Below are positions 1-7,339 of a stretch of DNA of 29,920 bases, in pieces. The DNA comes from JBFMFE01 sp040752295 (GTDB lineage Bacteria; UBP15; UBA6099; JBFMBQ01). The notes under the pieces were generated by a model. The model was not told the DNA's origin. It ran no database searches and was given only the letters and a program-made list of their open reading frames with translations. Location of the stretch: positions 1 to 29,920 of the forward strand of contig JBFMFE010000051.1 in NCBI GenBank assembly GCA_040752295.1, in the 5' to 3' direction. Each line of letters starts with the position of its first letter. The stretch's first letter is position 1. A program made the position numbers and the translations under genes.

Positions 1-966
1 GTATGGTCGGCGGCGCGGAAGAGATATTCCCCGGATGAAAAAAGAAGCGTCGCGGAATGGGAAAGGAACTTCGCATTACTCTTCCGAAAGGGAAAATCCG
101 GCGCACGCGAAGACGATTGCGTTCTGATGGGATGCAACCAGTGGCTGAATCCCGTCGTGACGCACACGGAGATACTCTCCGGTGTCGGGCTTGCCGGTTC
201 GCGGAGTTTCTGCTGCGGCGAGCCTTACTACCGCGCCGGAATGCTGGACCGGGCGGAGGAAATCTTCCGGAGAAGCGCGTCGCTTCTGTCCTCGTGCCGC
301 GCGCGCCGCCTTGTCGTCTTCTGCCCGGCGTGCTTCAACATGTTCGCGAACGTGTATCCGAAGCTGCTCGGGAAGGGTCCCGGCGTCGAGCTTGTTTCGC
401 TGCCGCGGTGGCTGCTCACGCGGATAAAGAGCGGCAAGATCAGGTTGCGGCGGAAGCTCGGCATGAAGGCGTGGCTTCAGAAGAACTGCCACTGCGCGCC
501 GCTCGGTGAGGGTTTTCACGACGACGTGAGGGAGATATTGAGCGCGGCGGGCGTGCGGGTGGAGGAGACGAAGGGCGGCGGATTCCGCTGCTGCGGGCTG
601 GGAGCGGGGGCGTCGCGGCAGAGCGCGGCGGACTGTTTCGGGCACGTTGCGAAGTATCTTCGGGAACTGCCCGTCCGGGACGTGGTTTCCTACTGCAACG
701 GATGCGTCGTTACGCTCGGTTTCGCGGAGTTGATCCCGCTCGCGGGGTTTCGCGTTTTCCATCTCATGGACGTCGTGAGTATGGCGGCGGGCGGGACGCC
801 GGTGAGGAAACACGCCTCTCGGGGCGCGCTTCTGCTCGCAGCCGAACCTGCGGTTTTTGCGAGCGCTCTTGTTTCCAGCGGTTTCGTATATTTGACCCGT
901 GCTTTCCGGCGGGACGAAAGAGTTCCCCGGCGCATCGGTTTCCATGCACAAACTCTTCATTTATAA
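1..966 (+). CDS. Iron-sulfur (CCG-domain) protein, HdrB/GlpC-like, 5' partial
   Basis: The reading frame is open from the first base, so the true start lies upstream of the window. The visible 321 residues hold two cysteine-rich CCG modules. Module one has Cys45, Cys71-Cys72, Cys108 and Cys111 (counted from base 1). Module two has Cys163/Cys165, Cys197-Cys198, Cys232 and Cys235. This is the architecture of heterodisulfide reductase subunit B, the C-terminal half of GlpC, and GlcF-type subunits, where the modules bind an unusual Fe-S cluster and pass electrons to or from thiols, quinones or partner flavoproteins. N-terminal 4Fe-4S ferredoxin motifs, typical of GlpC-like proteins, would lie upstream if present. 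The last ~45 residues are moderately hydrophobic and then basic. No flavin partner is visible in the window, so the substrate cannot be assigned. Confidence 0.85.
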   Translation, partial: VWSAARKRYSPDEKRSVAEWERNFALLFRKGKSGAREDDCVLMGCNQWLNPVVTHTEILSGVGLAGSRSFCCGEPYYRAGMLDRAEEIFRRSASLLSSCRARRLVVFCPACFNMFANVYPKLLGKGPGVELVSLPRWLLTRIKSGKIRLRRKLGMKAWLQKNCHCAPLGEGFHDDVREILSAAGVRVEETKGGGFRCCGLGAGASRQSAADCFGHVAKYLRELPVRDVVSYCNGCVVTLGFAELIPLAGFRVFHLMDVVSMAAGGTPVRKHASRGALLLAAEPAVFASALVSSGFVYLTRAFRRDERVPRRIGFHAQTLHL

Positions 967-1076
967 ACACGTTGAGCATGAGAAATGTTTCCGCTTCCCG
1001 CCTTCAGGCGACGGAGTGGATTCGACCCGCGGAACTGATAAGCCGCGTCATGTGTTTTACAAGATGGCAGGGACTT

Positions 1077-1400
1077 ATGACCGAATCGCTTAAGAAACAG
1101 GCGGTCGGCTGGTGGAAGGGAACGCCGAACATGAAAACTGCGTGTGAACATAGATTCATAGCCACCTCGGCAAAGGGGACGTGGAAAGTGAAGGCGCTCC
1201 CGACGAACAACCGCGGCAGCCCGCGCACGGAGACGGTGAGCACGACCGTTTTCAGGTGTTCCAAATGCGGGGGCGTCAAGGAATACCCCGACTTCTGGGA
1301 GAGGAATTACGTTGTTCCCGACAAGAAACTCCTGATGGTCAGGCGTCCGGGGCGCAGCAGCGGGCGCGGTCGAAACGCGCGGAGGGTCGCGAAGAAATGA
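1077..1400 (+). CDS. Small basic hypothetical protein with one CxxC motif
   Basis: I do not recognise this 107-residue protein. The ATG at 1077 is chosen because an AGGG stretch lies about 5 nt upstream; the frame also runs further upstream across the end of the preceding gene, which is less likely. The N-terminal half has a Lys/Trp-rich start. The middle carries one CSKCGG zinc-knuckle-like motif near residues 61-66, followed by a KEYPDFW stretch. The C-terminus is strongly basic (RRPGRSSGRGRNARR). The single CxxC could be half of a zinc site or an interchain site. It lies between the iron-sulfur protein and the DUF5989 gene in the same direction, but a good promoter just downstream suggests it is not part of the next operon. 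The basic tail would suit nucleic-acid contact, which is inference only. Confidence 0.55.
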   Translation: MTESLKKQAVGWWKGTPNMKTACEHRFIATSAKGTWKVKALPTNNRGSPRTETVSTTVFRCSKCGGVKEYPDFWERNYVVPDKKLLMVRRPGRSSGRGRNARRVAKK

Positions 1401-1428
1401 CGGCGGGCTTCGGATCGCGCGCTTCCGC

Positions 1429-1457
1429 TTGAAAGGCGCGTGACAATCCCTGATAAT
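1429..1457 (+). promoter_or_regulatory. Sigma70-type promoter of the DUF5989/radical SAM/SGNH cluster
   Basis: TTGAAA at 1429-1434, a 17-nt spacer and GATAAT at 1452-1457, preceded by T at 1451. The predicted transcript would start near 1464, only about 18 nt before the DUF5989 start codon. This separates the cluster from the upstream CxxC gene. Confidence 0.5.
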
Positions 1458-1481
1458 GGAAGCGTATAAGGGTTTCGGACC

Positions 1482-1736
1482 ATGGCGGAAGAGACCGCGA
1501 ACGGAAAAGCGGAGGGCGGCGCCGCGGCGCCCGGAGATTCCGCGCGGGACGGGCGGACGGAATATCCGCGCTTCGATAACAACAGGGAACTCCTGCTGTA
1601 CCTGTACATTCAGATAAAACAGCAGCGGAAGTGGTGGCTTTTCCCCATTCTCATGGTGCTCGCGTTTCTCGCGCTCTTCATAAGTCTGACGTCGGGAAAC
1701 TCGTCCATTCTGCCCGCGATATACGCCATTTTCTGA
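1482..1736 (+). CDS. DUF5989 family single-pass membrane protein
   Basis: An 84-residue protein. The first ~30 residues are Gly/Ala/Asp-rich and probably disordered. Then come a charged amphipathic stretch (RELLLYLYIQIKQQRKWW, about residues 35-52), one strong membrane helix (about 53-72) and a short tail ending in PAIYAIF. The KWW-hydrophobic-SG...PAIYxIF pattern matches my memory of the small DUF5989 family, often found beside carbamoyltransferase, SxtJ-like and SGNH hydrolase genes in surface-polymer clusters. Here the downstream neighbours are a B12-radical SAM enzyme (22-bp gap) and two SGNH proteins, which fits that context. The biochemical role is unknown; a membrane scaffold or partner for the SGNH enzymes is inference. 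The N-terminal extension is longer than in the versions I recall. Confidence 0.7.
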   Translation: MAEETANGKAEGGAAAPGDSARDGRTEYPRFDNNRELLLYLYIQIKQQRKWWLFPILMVLAFLALFISLTSGNSSILPAIYAIF

Positions 1737-1758
1737 CGCGGCTCAGAGAAGTTTTTCC

Positions 1759-3231
1759 ATGAACGCGGGAAAGAAACGCTTTCTCTTCGTACGCACGTTC
1801 AAGACGCTTAAGGGCGGCGGACCGGTGCCTCCTCTGGGACTTCTGTATTTAGGGGCGGCGATAAGGGAGCGGTTCGGGGACGGGGTGGACGTCGGAATAA
1901 TAGACCTCGGGCGGATGGGGAAGGCGGAGGCGGCGGAACGCGTGCGAGAGTGGCGCGCGGACTTCGTCGGGTTGAGCGCGATGAGCTGCGAGGCTGACGT
2001 CCTCCGCGGGTTCGCCGCCCTCGCGAAGGGGACGGGGGGCGGGGCGCCGGTCGTGCTCGCGGGCGGACCGCACGCGGCGGTCGCCGGCGCGAGGCTCCTC
2101 GACGACCCGAACGTGGACGTCGCGGTCATCGGAGAGGCGGAGCGCACGGTCGTTGATTTTCTGTACGCTTCGGCGGACGGCGCGCCGCTCGAAAAGGTGC
2201 GAGGCATCGTCTTCAGGGATGCCGGCGGGAAGGCTGCCGCGACGGAACCGGCGGCGCCGGTCGAGGACCTGGATTCGCTCCCGTTTCCGGCATGGGACCT
2301 GATAGACTACAGGGGCTACGCCCGCTGCGACAACTGGAACGGGGCGCTGAAGGAGAAGTTCTACGGCGAGATACTGACGTCGCGCGGGTGTCCCTACGGA
2401 TGCCGCTTCTGCCACAACATCTTCGGGAAGAAAGTCAGGCTGCGGTCGCCGGAAAACGTGCTCGAGGAATTGAGGATGCTGTACCGCAATTACGGATTCA
2501 GGGAGATTCACGTCGTGGACGACATATTCAACGTGGACGAGGAAAGGGCGAAAAGGATATGCGAGCTGATCGCCGGGAGCGGCATGAGGCTTTCGCTCGC
2601 GTTTCCGAACGGTCTGCGCGCCGACCTCATGACGAAGGAACTCGTGCGGCTGCTGAAGAAGGCGGGGACGTACAGGATTCACTACGGTTTCGAGACGGCG
2701 TCGGAGCGGCTCCAGAAGCTGATCGGCAAGAACCTCGACGTGCGGAAGGCGGCGGAGGCGTTCGAGACGACGTCGAGGGCGGGGATCATGACCGGCGCGT
2801 ATTTCATGGTCGGGTTTCCGGAGCAGACGCGCGACGAGATCGTTGAAACGATTGATTTCGCGGCGCGGTCTCCGCTTGACGCGGCGTACTTTTTCAAGGC
2901 GACGCCCTATCCCGGGAGCGGTTTCTACGAGGAGGTTTGCGGCGGTCCGGGCGGCGAGCCGCCGGAGAGCTTCGATGATTACCATTTCTACTCGGCGGGG
3001 CGTTCGTACGGGGCGGTCGGCGCGGACGAGCTTAACGAACTGATGCTCCTTGCGCAGAGGAAATTCTTTTTCAGCTTCAGGCGCATGTGGCGGGTTTTTC
3101 TGAAAACGCCGAGGAAGCGGCATTACATAAGGAAGCTGCCGGCGCTCCTGGCGATAATACTCCAGACATACCTTCTCGGGGCGCTGGCGGACGGCAAAAA
3201 AGGCGGGGCGTCGAGAGTGGAAACAACGTGA
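1759..3231 (+). CDS. B12-binding-domain radical SAM enzyme
   Basis: A 490-residue class B-type radical SAM protein. Residues ~1-150 form a cobalamin-binding Rossmann domain (PPLGLLYLGAAIRE near the N-terminus, VLAGGPHAA and VAVIGEAERT later); the classical DxHxxG cobalamin-ligand motif is not visible, as in many members of this class. The SAM core starts with the CxxxCxxC motif at Cys211, Cys215 and Cys218 (GCPYGCRFC), followed by VVDDIFNVD and HYGFETAS, typical of the Elp3/MiaB-like fold. The last ~70 residues are basic and then hydrophobic (about 455-480), suggesting membrane association. Such enzymes methylate unactivated carbons or rearrange lipid and natural-product scaffolds. It overlaps the next gene by four bases (GTGA), so the two are translationally coupled. 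The substrate is unknown; a lipid or surface-polymer building block is inferred from the neighbours. Confidence 0.88.
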   Translation: MNAGKKRFLFVRTFKTLKGGGPVPPLGLLYLGAAIRERFGDGVDVGIIDLGRMGKAEAAERVREWRADFVGLSAMSCEADVLRGFAALAKGTGGGAPVVLAGGPHAAVAGARLLDDPNVDVAVIGEAERTVVDFLYASADGAPLEKVRGIVFRDAGGKAAATEPAAPVEDLDSLPFPAWDLIDYRGYARCDNWNGALKEKFYGEILTSRGCPYGCRFCHNIFGKKVRLRSPENVLEELRMLYRNYGFREIHVVDDIFNVDEERAKRICELIAGSGMRLSLAFPNGLRADLMTKELVRLLKKAGTYRIHYGFETASERLQKLIGKNLDVRKAAEAFETTSRAGIMTGAYFMVGFPEQTRDEIVETIDFAARSPLDAAYFFKATPYPGSGFYEEVCGGPGGEPPESFDDYHFYSAGRSYGAVGADELNELMLLAQRKFFFSFRRMWRVFLKTPRKRHYIRKLPALLAIILQTYLLGALADGKKGGASRVETT

Positions 3232-4508
3232 GAGAAAACAAAAAGTCCGGGTGGGAATCGTTCCGACTTAACGCGCTGTCCCTTCTTGCGGGCGTCGCTC
3301 TGCTTTTCGCGATGGAGGGCGCGGCGCGGCTTTTCGCGCGCGAATCGAACCTCGAACGTATAACCGGAATGCTCGTTCAGGACCCCGTTCTTTTCTGGAG
3401 GAACGCGCCGAACCTTTCGACGGAGTTCGCCGGGGAGCGGATCGTCACCGACGGGACGGGGCTGAGGGTGGAAAGCCGCGCGCGCGGGGTGATCGGTCCG
3501 AAGACGCAAGGAAAGTTCAGGGTGATCTGCCTCGGCGCGTCGCCGACTTTCGGATGGGGGGTGAAGCACGAGGACGCGTACCCGGCGCGGCTGGAGGGAC
3601 TGTTGAGGGCAGGCGGCGTGGACGCCGAGGTCCTGAACGCGGGAATGATAGGGTACTCGTCGCACCAGGGGAAGATCATCTTCATGAACGAGCTTGCGGC
3701 GCTCGAGCCGGACGCGATCACGGTGTCGTACGTGATCAACGACATTGACAGGTACAGGTTTTTCCGCACTGACGGGCGCGCGGACCGCGAGCTTGAACCG
3801 GGAAACGCCGCGGTGATCGGACTCCGTAATCTTCTCGACAGAAGCCGCTTCTTCCGCCTGTTCGAGAAGGGGATGCGCGTGATCATGGAGCGGGACGGCG
3901 CCCCCGGAGGGCTGCCGATCGGGATTTTCCGACCGGGCGAACTGCGCGTTCCGCTGGAGCACTACCGCGAAAACCTGGAGGAGATCGCCGATTTCGCGGG
4001 GGACAGGGGCATCGGCGTGGTGTTCGTGAAGATGCCGGTAAACCTTCCGCCTGCGGAGGACCTGCCCGCTGGGAGGGTCGCGGGCGCGGCGAGACTGCTT
4101 TCGCAGGGGATCGCGCTCATCGGGAAAGGGGACTGGGAAGGCGCGGCGGCGAAACTGGAGCGGGCGGCGGAGTTGAACGAATACCTGAGCGAGGCATATT
4201 ACTATTTAGGGGTGTGCAGGCGGCGGATGGGCGAAGCGGAGAAGGCGGGCGAGGCGATCGTGGCGGCGTTCAGGAGCGAAGCGCGACGGTGCGGCAGGGA
4301 CGCCAGGATTTTCAACGAGGCGATGTCCGAGGTCGCCCGCCAGAAAGGCGCGCCGCTCGCCGACGCGGCGGCGGCGTTCGCGGCAAGAGAAGGGGAAACG
4401 CTTTTCAACACGGCGGACAAAGACCCGCTTCATCCGAACGAGACGGGACACGGGATAATCGCACGGGAGATATACAAAGCGATGAAAGAAAGCGGGATCG
4501 CCCGGTGA
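3228..4508 (+). CDS. Membrane-anchored SGNH hydrolase/acyltransferase-like protein with TPR-like insert (copy 1)
   Basis: 426 residues from the GTG at 3228, which overlaps the radical SAM stop. A basic N-terminus and one hydrophobic helix (about residues 14-31) form an uncleaved signal anchor, placing the enzyme outside the inner membrane. The SGNH catalytic residues are all visible: nucleophile Ser105 in GASPTFGWG (GAS replaces the usual GDS), Asn171-Asp172 in YVINDID, and Asp399/His402 in DPLHPN. Between blocks III and V sits a helical insert (about residues 285-355) with TPR-like repeats (GDWEGAAAKLERAAELN, then YYYLGVCRRRMGEAEKAGE). SGNH proteins of this anchored type act on O-acyl groups of surface polymers or lipids. 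It is paired with a second SGNH-TPR gene downstream, which argues for successive or heteromeric action. Confidence 0.8.
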   Translation: MRENKKSGWESFRLNALSLLAGVALLFAMEGAARLFARESNLERITGMLVQDPVLFWRNAPNLSTEFAGERIVTDGTGLRVESRARGVIGPKTQGKFRVICLGASPTFGWGVKHEDAYPARLEGLLRAGGVDAEVLNAGMIGYSSHQGKIIFMNELAALEPDAITVSYVINDIDRYRFFRTDGRADRELEPGNAAVIGLRNLLDRSRFFRLFEKGMRVIMERDGAPGGLPIGIFRPGELRVPLEHYRENLEEIADFAGDRGIGVVFVKMPVNLPPAEDLPAGRVAGAARLLSQGIALIGKGDWEGAAAKLERAAELNEYLSEAYYYLGVCRRRMGEAEKAGEAIVAAFRSEARRCGRDARIFNEAMSEVARQKGAPLADAAAAFAAREGETLFNTADKDPLHPNETGHGIIAREIYKAMKESGIAR

Positions 4509-4563
4509 GCGCCGGTTTTCCCCCGGTTTCGGGACCGCGGGAGACTGTGTCATAATTTTCAGG

Positions 4564-6018
4564 ATGAAAACTTCGAAATCCCGGATCGCGATCAAACTCC
4601 TTGCTTTCGCCGGCAGCCTGTTTCTTAGCCTGCTCGTTCTGGAACTCGCCCTCAGAATTTACGGGATGGTACTGCTTTTTGGGTACAGACCCGACCACGA
4701 GAGACCCGGCGGGCAGCCGGACGTAAGGATCGTGAGCGTGGGCGATTCGTTCACGTACGGCGAAAACGTGAACAGGGCGACGGAGGCGTACCCGGCGGTG
4801 CTGGAGAGGCTGATCGGACGCGACGCGCCGGGGAAAAATGTTTCAGTCGTGAACCTCGGCGTATGCGAAACGAACACGAGCGAGCTGTACCGGAACCTGA
4901 AGAAATGGATTGACGCGTACGAGCCGGACGTCGTGGTGCTCCTGTCCGGGTCGGCGAACCGGTTCTCTCCCTTCGAGCGCTTCAGGAAGGGTGACAGGTA
5001 TTCGCCCTTGAAGGGCTTTTTTTACAATCTTCGCATATTCAAGATGGGGCGCATAATCCATCTGAACCTCAGGGCGCGGGACGCCTCCACCGGCGGAAAG
5101 TCCTTCCGTGAACTCGCCCTTTTCGCTCTTCCCGCGACGCGCTCGGCGGTCACGCCGACCTTCAGCCACGCGGCGTACGTTATGAGGTGGGGGCGGCGGG
5201 AGAAGTTCGACCCCGAAGACCCGCTCCACAGGCTGTGGAGCTTCAAAAACTCCGGACGGTACGATGAAGGGATAATGCACGCCCTCGAACTTCTCCACAG
5301 GGGGGAAGCCGACGAGGTCGGCGTGATGATGGCGCTCGCCGAGCTGTATCTCTCGAACGGGGCGGTCGCGAAGACCGAGGAAGTGCTTGCCGCCGCGCGG
5401 AGAAAACACCCCCGATCACGTATGGTACGCAACGCGACCGCATATTACAAACTCGCCATAGGGGAACACCTCAGAAAACAATCCGAGTATGGAAAGGCGA
5501 TAGGCTATTACCTGAAAAACATCGAGGCAGACCCTAACTTCCCGGTCGCCTACTACGCGATGGCGAAGGTTTACGACCTTCAGAGCCTCTACGACTCAGC
5601 GCGGATTCACGGCGAAATGGAAAGGATGCTGAAAGGGAACCCGGTGTACGGCGAGAGCGAACTTTTCGCCGGTTTCATGAAACTCTTCGCGGACAAGCAG
5701 AACTGGGAGGCGGGAATCGAGAACTGGATTTACGATGACCTGAAAAAGGCGGCGGCGCTGTGCCGGCGCCGGGGAATAAAACTGGTGATACAGAACTATC
5801 CGGTCGCCTACGCGATGGCGAACAGGGTTTTAGAGCGGGTCGCGAGGGAGAATTCGCTTCCGTTCGTTGACAACCTGTCCGCGTTCGCCGCGCTCGAGCC
5901 GGAGGAAAAATACCTCGCCGACGACGACCACTGCACGCCCGCCGGGCACCGCGTCGTCGCGCAGAACGTTTACAGAGTCTTAAAAGAAGCCGGTCTGCTC
6001 GAAACGAAAAAGGAATAA
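4564..6018 (+). CDS. Membrane-anchored SGNH hydrolase/acyltransferase-like protein with TPR insert (copy 2)
   Basis: 484 residues with an N-terminal signal anchor (about residues 9-34). Catalytic blocks: Ser62 in VGDSFTYGE, Asn132 in SGSANRF, and a DDDH triad end at Asp453-His456 (DDDHCTPAGH). Between them is a large insert of about 200 residues with TPR-like helical repeats (e.g. YGKAIGYYLKNIEADPNFPVAYYAMAKVYD split over residues ~310-340). The 55-bp gap to the upstream SGNH gene holds TGTCATAAT, an extended -10-like sequence at 4548-4556 with a poor -35, so a weak internal start is possible. The two SGNH proteins share architecture but are clearly diverged in sequence, suggesting an old duplication with split functions. 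Hydrolase versus O-acyltransferase activity cannot be decided from sequence. Confidence 0.8.
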   Translation: MKTSKSRIAIKLLAFAGSLFLSLLVLELALRIYGMVLLFGYRPDHERPGGQPDVRIVSVGDSFTYGENVNRATEAYPAVLERLIGRDAPGKNVSVVNLGVCETNTSELYRNLKKWIDAYEPDVVVLLSGSANRFSPFERFRKGDRYSPLKGFFYNLRIFKMGRIIHLNLRARDASTGGKSFRELALFALPATRSAVTPTFSHAAYVMRWGRREKFDPEDPLHRLWSFKNSGRYDEGIMHALELLHRGEADEVGVMMALAELYLSNGAVAKTEEVLAAARRKHPRSRMVRNATAYYKLAIGEHLRKQSEYGKAIGYYLKNIEADPNFPVAYYAMAKVYDLQSLYDSARIHGEMERMLKGNPVYGESELFAGFMKLFADKQNWEAGIENWIYDDLKKAAALCRRRGIKLVIQNYPVAYAMANRVLERVARENSLPFVDNLSAFAALEPEEKYLADDDHCTPAGHRVVAQNVYRVLKEAGLLETKKE

Positions 6019-6086
6019 GCCTGCAAAACGCTCTACTCTCCCGCAAATGTTGAAAAAAACTTTCCACTGCCTTTATTGCTTGGAAT

Positions 6087-6116
6087 TTGCAACGGAACCA
6101 GCTTATGAATTATAAT
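6087..6116 (+). promoter_or_regulatory. Promoter of hicB
   Basis: TTGCAA (6087-6092), 18-nt spacer and a perfect TATAAT (6111-6116). The predicted start is near 6123, about 40 nt before the hicB ATG. This AT-rich 70-bp stretch contrasts with the flanking GC-rich genes. Confidence 0.5.
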
Positions 6117-6161
6117 GAAAAGCACAAAGGAACGCCGAGCACGGCTCGGGAGACGGAATGT

Positions 6162-6377
6162 ATGTTATTCCATGTCATTCTTGAAAAAGCGGAAGACGGG
6201 TGGCTCGTGGCTGAAGTCCCCGCCCTGCCGGGCTGCGTTTCTCAGTGCAGGGATGAAAAGGAAGCACTTGAAAATATAAAAGAAGCCATCGTGGCGTGGC
6301 TGTGGGCTGAAGATCAGAAAGCGCTGTCGTCGCTGCCGGAAGAATCCAGCCGCAAACCCATCGTGGTCGCCGTCTGA
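6162..6377 (+). CDS. hicB: HicB-family antitoxin
   Basis: A 71-residue HicB/UPF0150 protein from the ATG at 6162, which has GGGAGA about 8 nt upstream; an in-frame start at 6087 is less likely because it falls inside the promoter. The conserved fold signature is visible: FHVILEKAEDGWLVAEVPALPG followed by GCVSQCRDEKEALENIKEAI, written here as two adjoining segments of residues ~3-45. HicB proteins bind and inhibit the HicA mRNA interferase, and many repress their own operon through a C-terminal DNA-binding domain. This copy is the short form and lacks such a domain. The toxin gene that should follow is reduced to a stub starting 7 nt after the hicB stop, so this is now an orphan antitoxin. 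It could still neutralise HicA toxins encoded elsewhere, which is inference. Confidence 0.8.
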   Translation: MLFHVILEKAEDGWLVAEVPALPGCVSQCRDEKEALENIKEAIVAWLWAEDQKALSSLPEESSRKPIVVAV

Positions 6378-6383
6378 ATCGTA

Positions 6384-6473
6384 ATGAGCAGACTGGCAAA
6401 CATTTCCGGCAGGCAGGCGGCGGACAGGCGCCGTCGCGAGTCCCCGCGCGTTGCCCGGACCGCCGGCGGCTGA
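6384..6473 (+). pseudogene. hicA: Truncated hicA toxin remnant
   Basis: ATG at 6384, six bases after the hicB stop codon, opens a 29-codon frame beginning MSRLANISGRQA. This matches the usual HicA N-terminus (MxxLPxISGxxxxxxL) closely enough to recognise. After residue 12 the frame turns into Arg-rich sequence and stops at 6471-6473. The double-stranded-RNA-binding-like core and the catalytic His of HicA are missing. The frame runs into the promoter of the next operon, so a deletion probably joined the hicA start to the iolB upstream region. Confidence 0.6.
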
Positions 6474-6479
6474 TATAAT
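6451..6479 (+). promoter_or_regulatory. Extended -10 promoter of the iolB-TRAP operon
   Basis: TTGCCC at 6451-6456, 17-nt spacer and a perfect TATAAT at 6474-6479 preceded by TGA (6471-6473), giving an extended -10. The TGA also serves as the stop of the hicA stub. The predicted transcript would start near 6486, leaving a leader of about 58 nt. Confidence 0.6.
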
Positions 6480-6485
6480 CACACG

Positions 6486-6496
6486 CGAACCGTTCG
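6486..6496 (+). promoter_or_regulatory. Possible operator palindrome at the iolB start site
   Basis: CGAAC-C-GTTCG is a perfect 5-bp inverted repeat with a one-base centre, lying right at the predicted transcription start. Its position suits a repressor site, as used by LacI/GntR/DeoR-type regulators of inositol and uronate genes. No regulator gene is nearby, and short palindromes arise by chance, so this is tentative. Confidence 0.25.
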
Positions 6497-6543
6497 TGAT
6501 TCCTTAACAGCGTGCGTCCGGGAATACCGGGCGTGGGTCGGAC

Positions 6544-7338
6544 ATGAGTCACTGCATAAGATTCCCCGGCGGTCACGGCATGATCCCCATCGTGCGCCGC
6601 GGCGAGATGGGGCTGAACCTCGTTTCCTTTTCCCTGCTTTTCCTCGAACCCGGCGAGAGTTTCTCGGAGGACACGGGCGAAGACGAGACGGCGCTCGTCA
6701 TCCTCGGCGGCAGTTGCGACGCGTCCGCCGGCGAAAACCGCTGGGAGAACCTCGGCGCGAGGGCGGACGTCTTCGACGGCGCGGCGACGTGCGTGTACGT
6801 CCCCCGCGAGTCGAACTACGGAGTCACGGCGCGCGACGGCGTCGAGATCGCCGTGTGCAGGACGGCGGCGCGGCGGAACTCCGCGCCCCATCTCGTCCGC
6901 CCGGAACACGTCCCGGTCATCCCCCGCGGAAGGGACAACTGGTCGCGCACCGTTCACGACGTAGTGGACGCGCGAGTGGACGCCGACCGCATGCTCGTGG
7001 GCGAAACGTTCAGTCCCCCGGGGAACTGGTCCAGTTCACCCCCGCACAGGCACGAGAAAGACGACCTCCCCCGCGAAACGCGCCACGAGGAAATCTACTA
7101 CTTCCGCGTCCGCCCCCGCCAGGGCTTCGGCATAATCCGCCTCTACAACGACGACCGCTCGCTGGACGAAACCATCACCGTCGGGCACAACGACACGGTG
7201 GTCATCACGGGCGGATACCACCCCACCGTCGCCGGTCCGGGCTACAGCCTGTACTACCTGTGGGTCCTCGCCGGAAAGGAACGCAGGGTCGTCACACGCG
7301 ACGATCCGAACCACGCGTGGCTGAAAGAGAAGGGATAA
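6544..7338 (+). CDS. iolB: 5-deoxy-glucuronate isomerase IolB
   Basis: A 264-residue double-cupin protein, the usual length of IolB. IolB converts 5-deoxy-D-glucuronate into 2-deoxy-5-keto-D-gluconate in the cytoplasmic myo-inositol degradation pathway. Family signatures are plain: GNWSSSPPHRHEKDD, EEIYYFRVRP, QGFGIIRLYNDDRSLDE and GYHPTVAGPGYSLYYL. Metal-binding residues of the second cupin are His168, His170, Glu182 (or Glu183) and His226. It is the first gene after the promoter and is followed after one base by dctP, so isomerase and transporter are co-transcribed. The other iol genes (iolA, C, D, E, G) are not in this window, so the full pathway must be elsewhere, or this enzyme serves a related sugar acid. 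Confidence 0.93.
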   Translation: MSHCIRFPGGHGMIPIVRRGEMGLNLVSFSLLFLEPGESFSEDTGEDETALVILGGSCDASAGENRWENLGARADVFDGAATCVYVPRESNYGVTARDGVEIAVCRTAARRNSAPHLVRPEHVPVIPRGRDNWSRTVHDVVDARVDADRMLVGETFSPPGNWSSSPPHRHEKDDLPRETRHEEIYYFRVRPRQGFGIIRLYNDDRSLDETITVGHNDTVVITGGYHPTVAGPGYSLYYLWVLAGKERRVVTRDDPNHAWLKEKG

Positions 7339-7339
7339 C

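Noticed and set aside
1849..3123. A 424-residue minus-strand frame across the radical SAM gene.
   Set aside because: Arg/Pro-rich shadow of a strongly conserved gene; no start site or domain.
4509..4563. A separate promoter for the second SGNH gene.
   Set aside because: The -10-like CATAAT with TGT is present at 4548-4556, but the -35 is poor; mentioned in the gene entry only.
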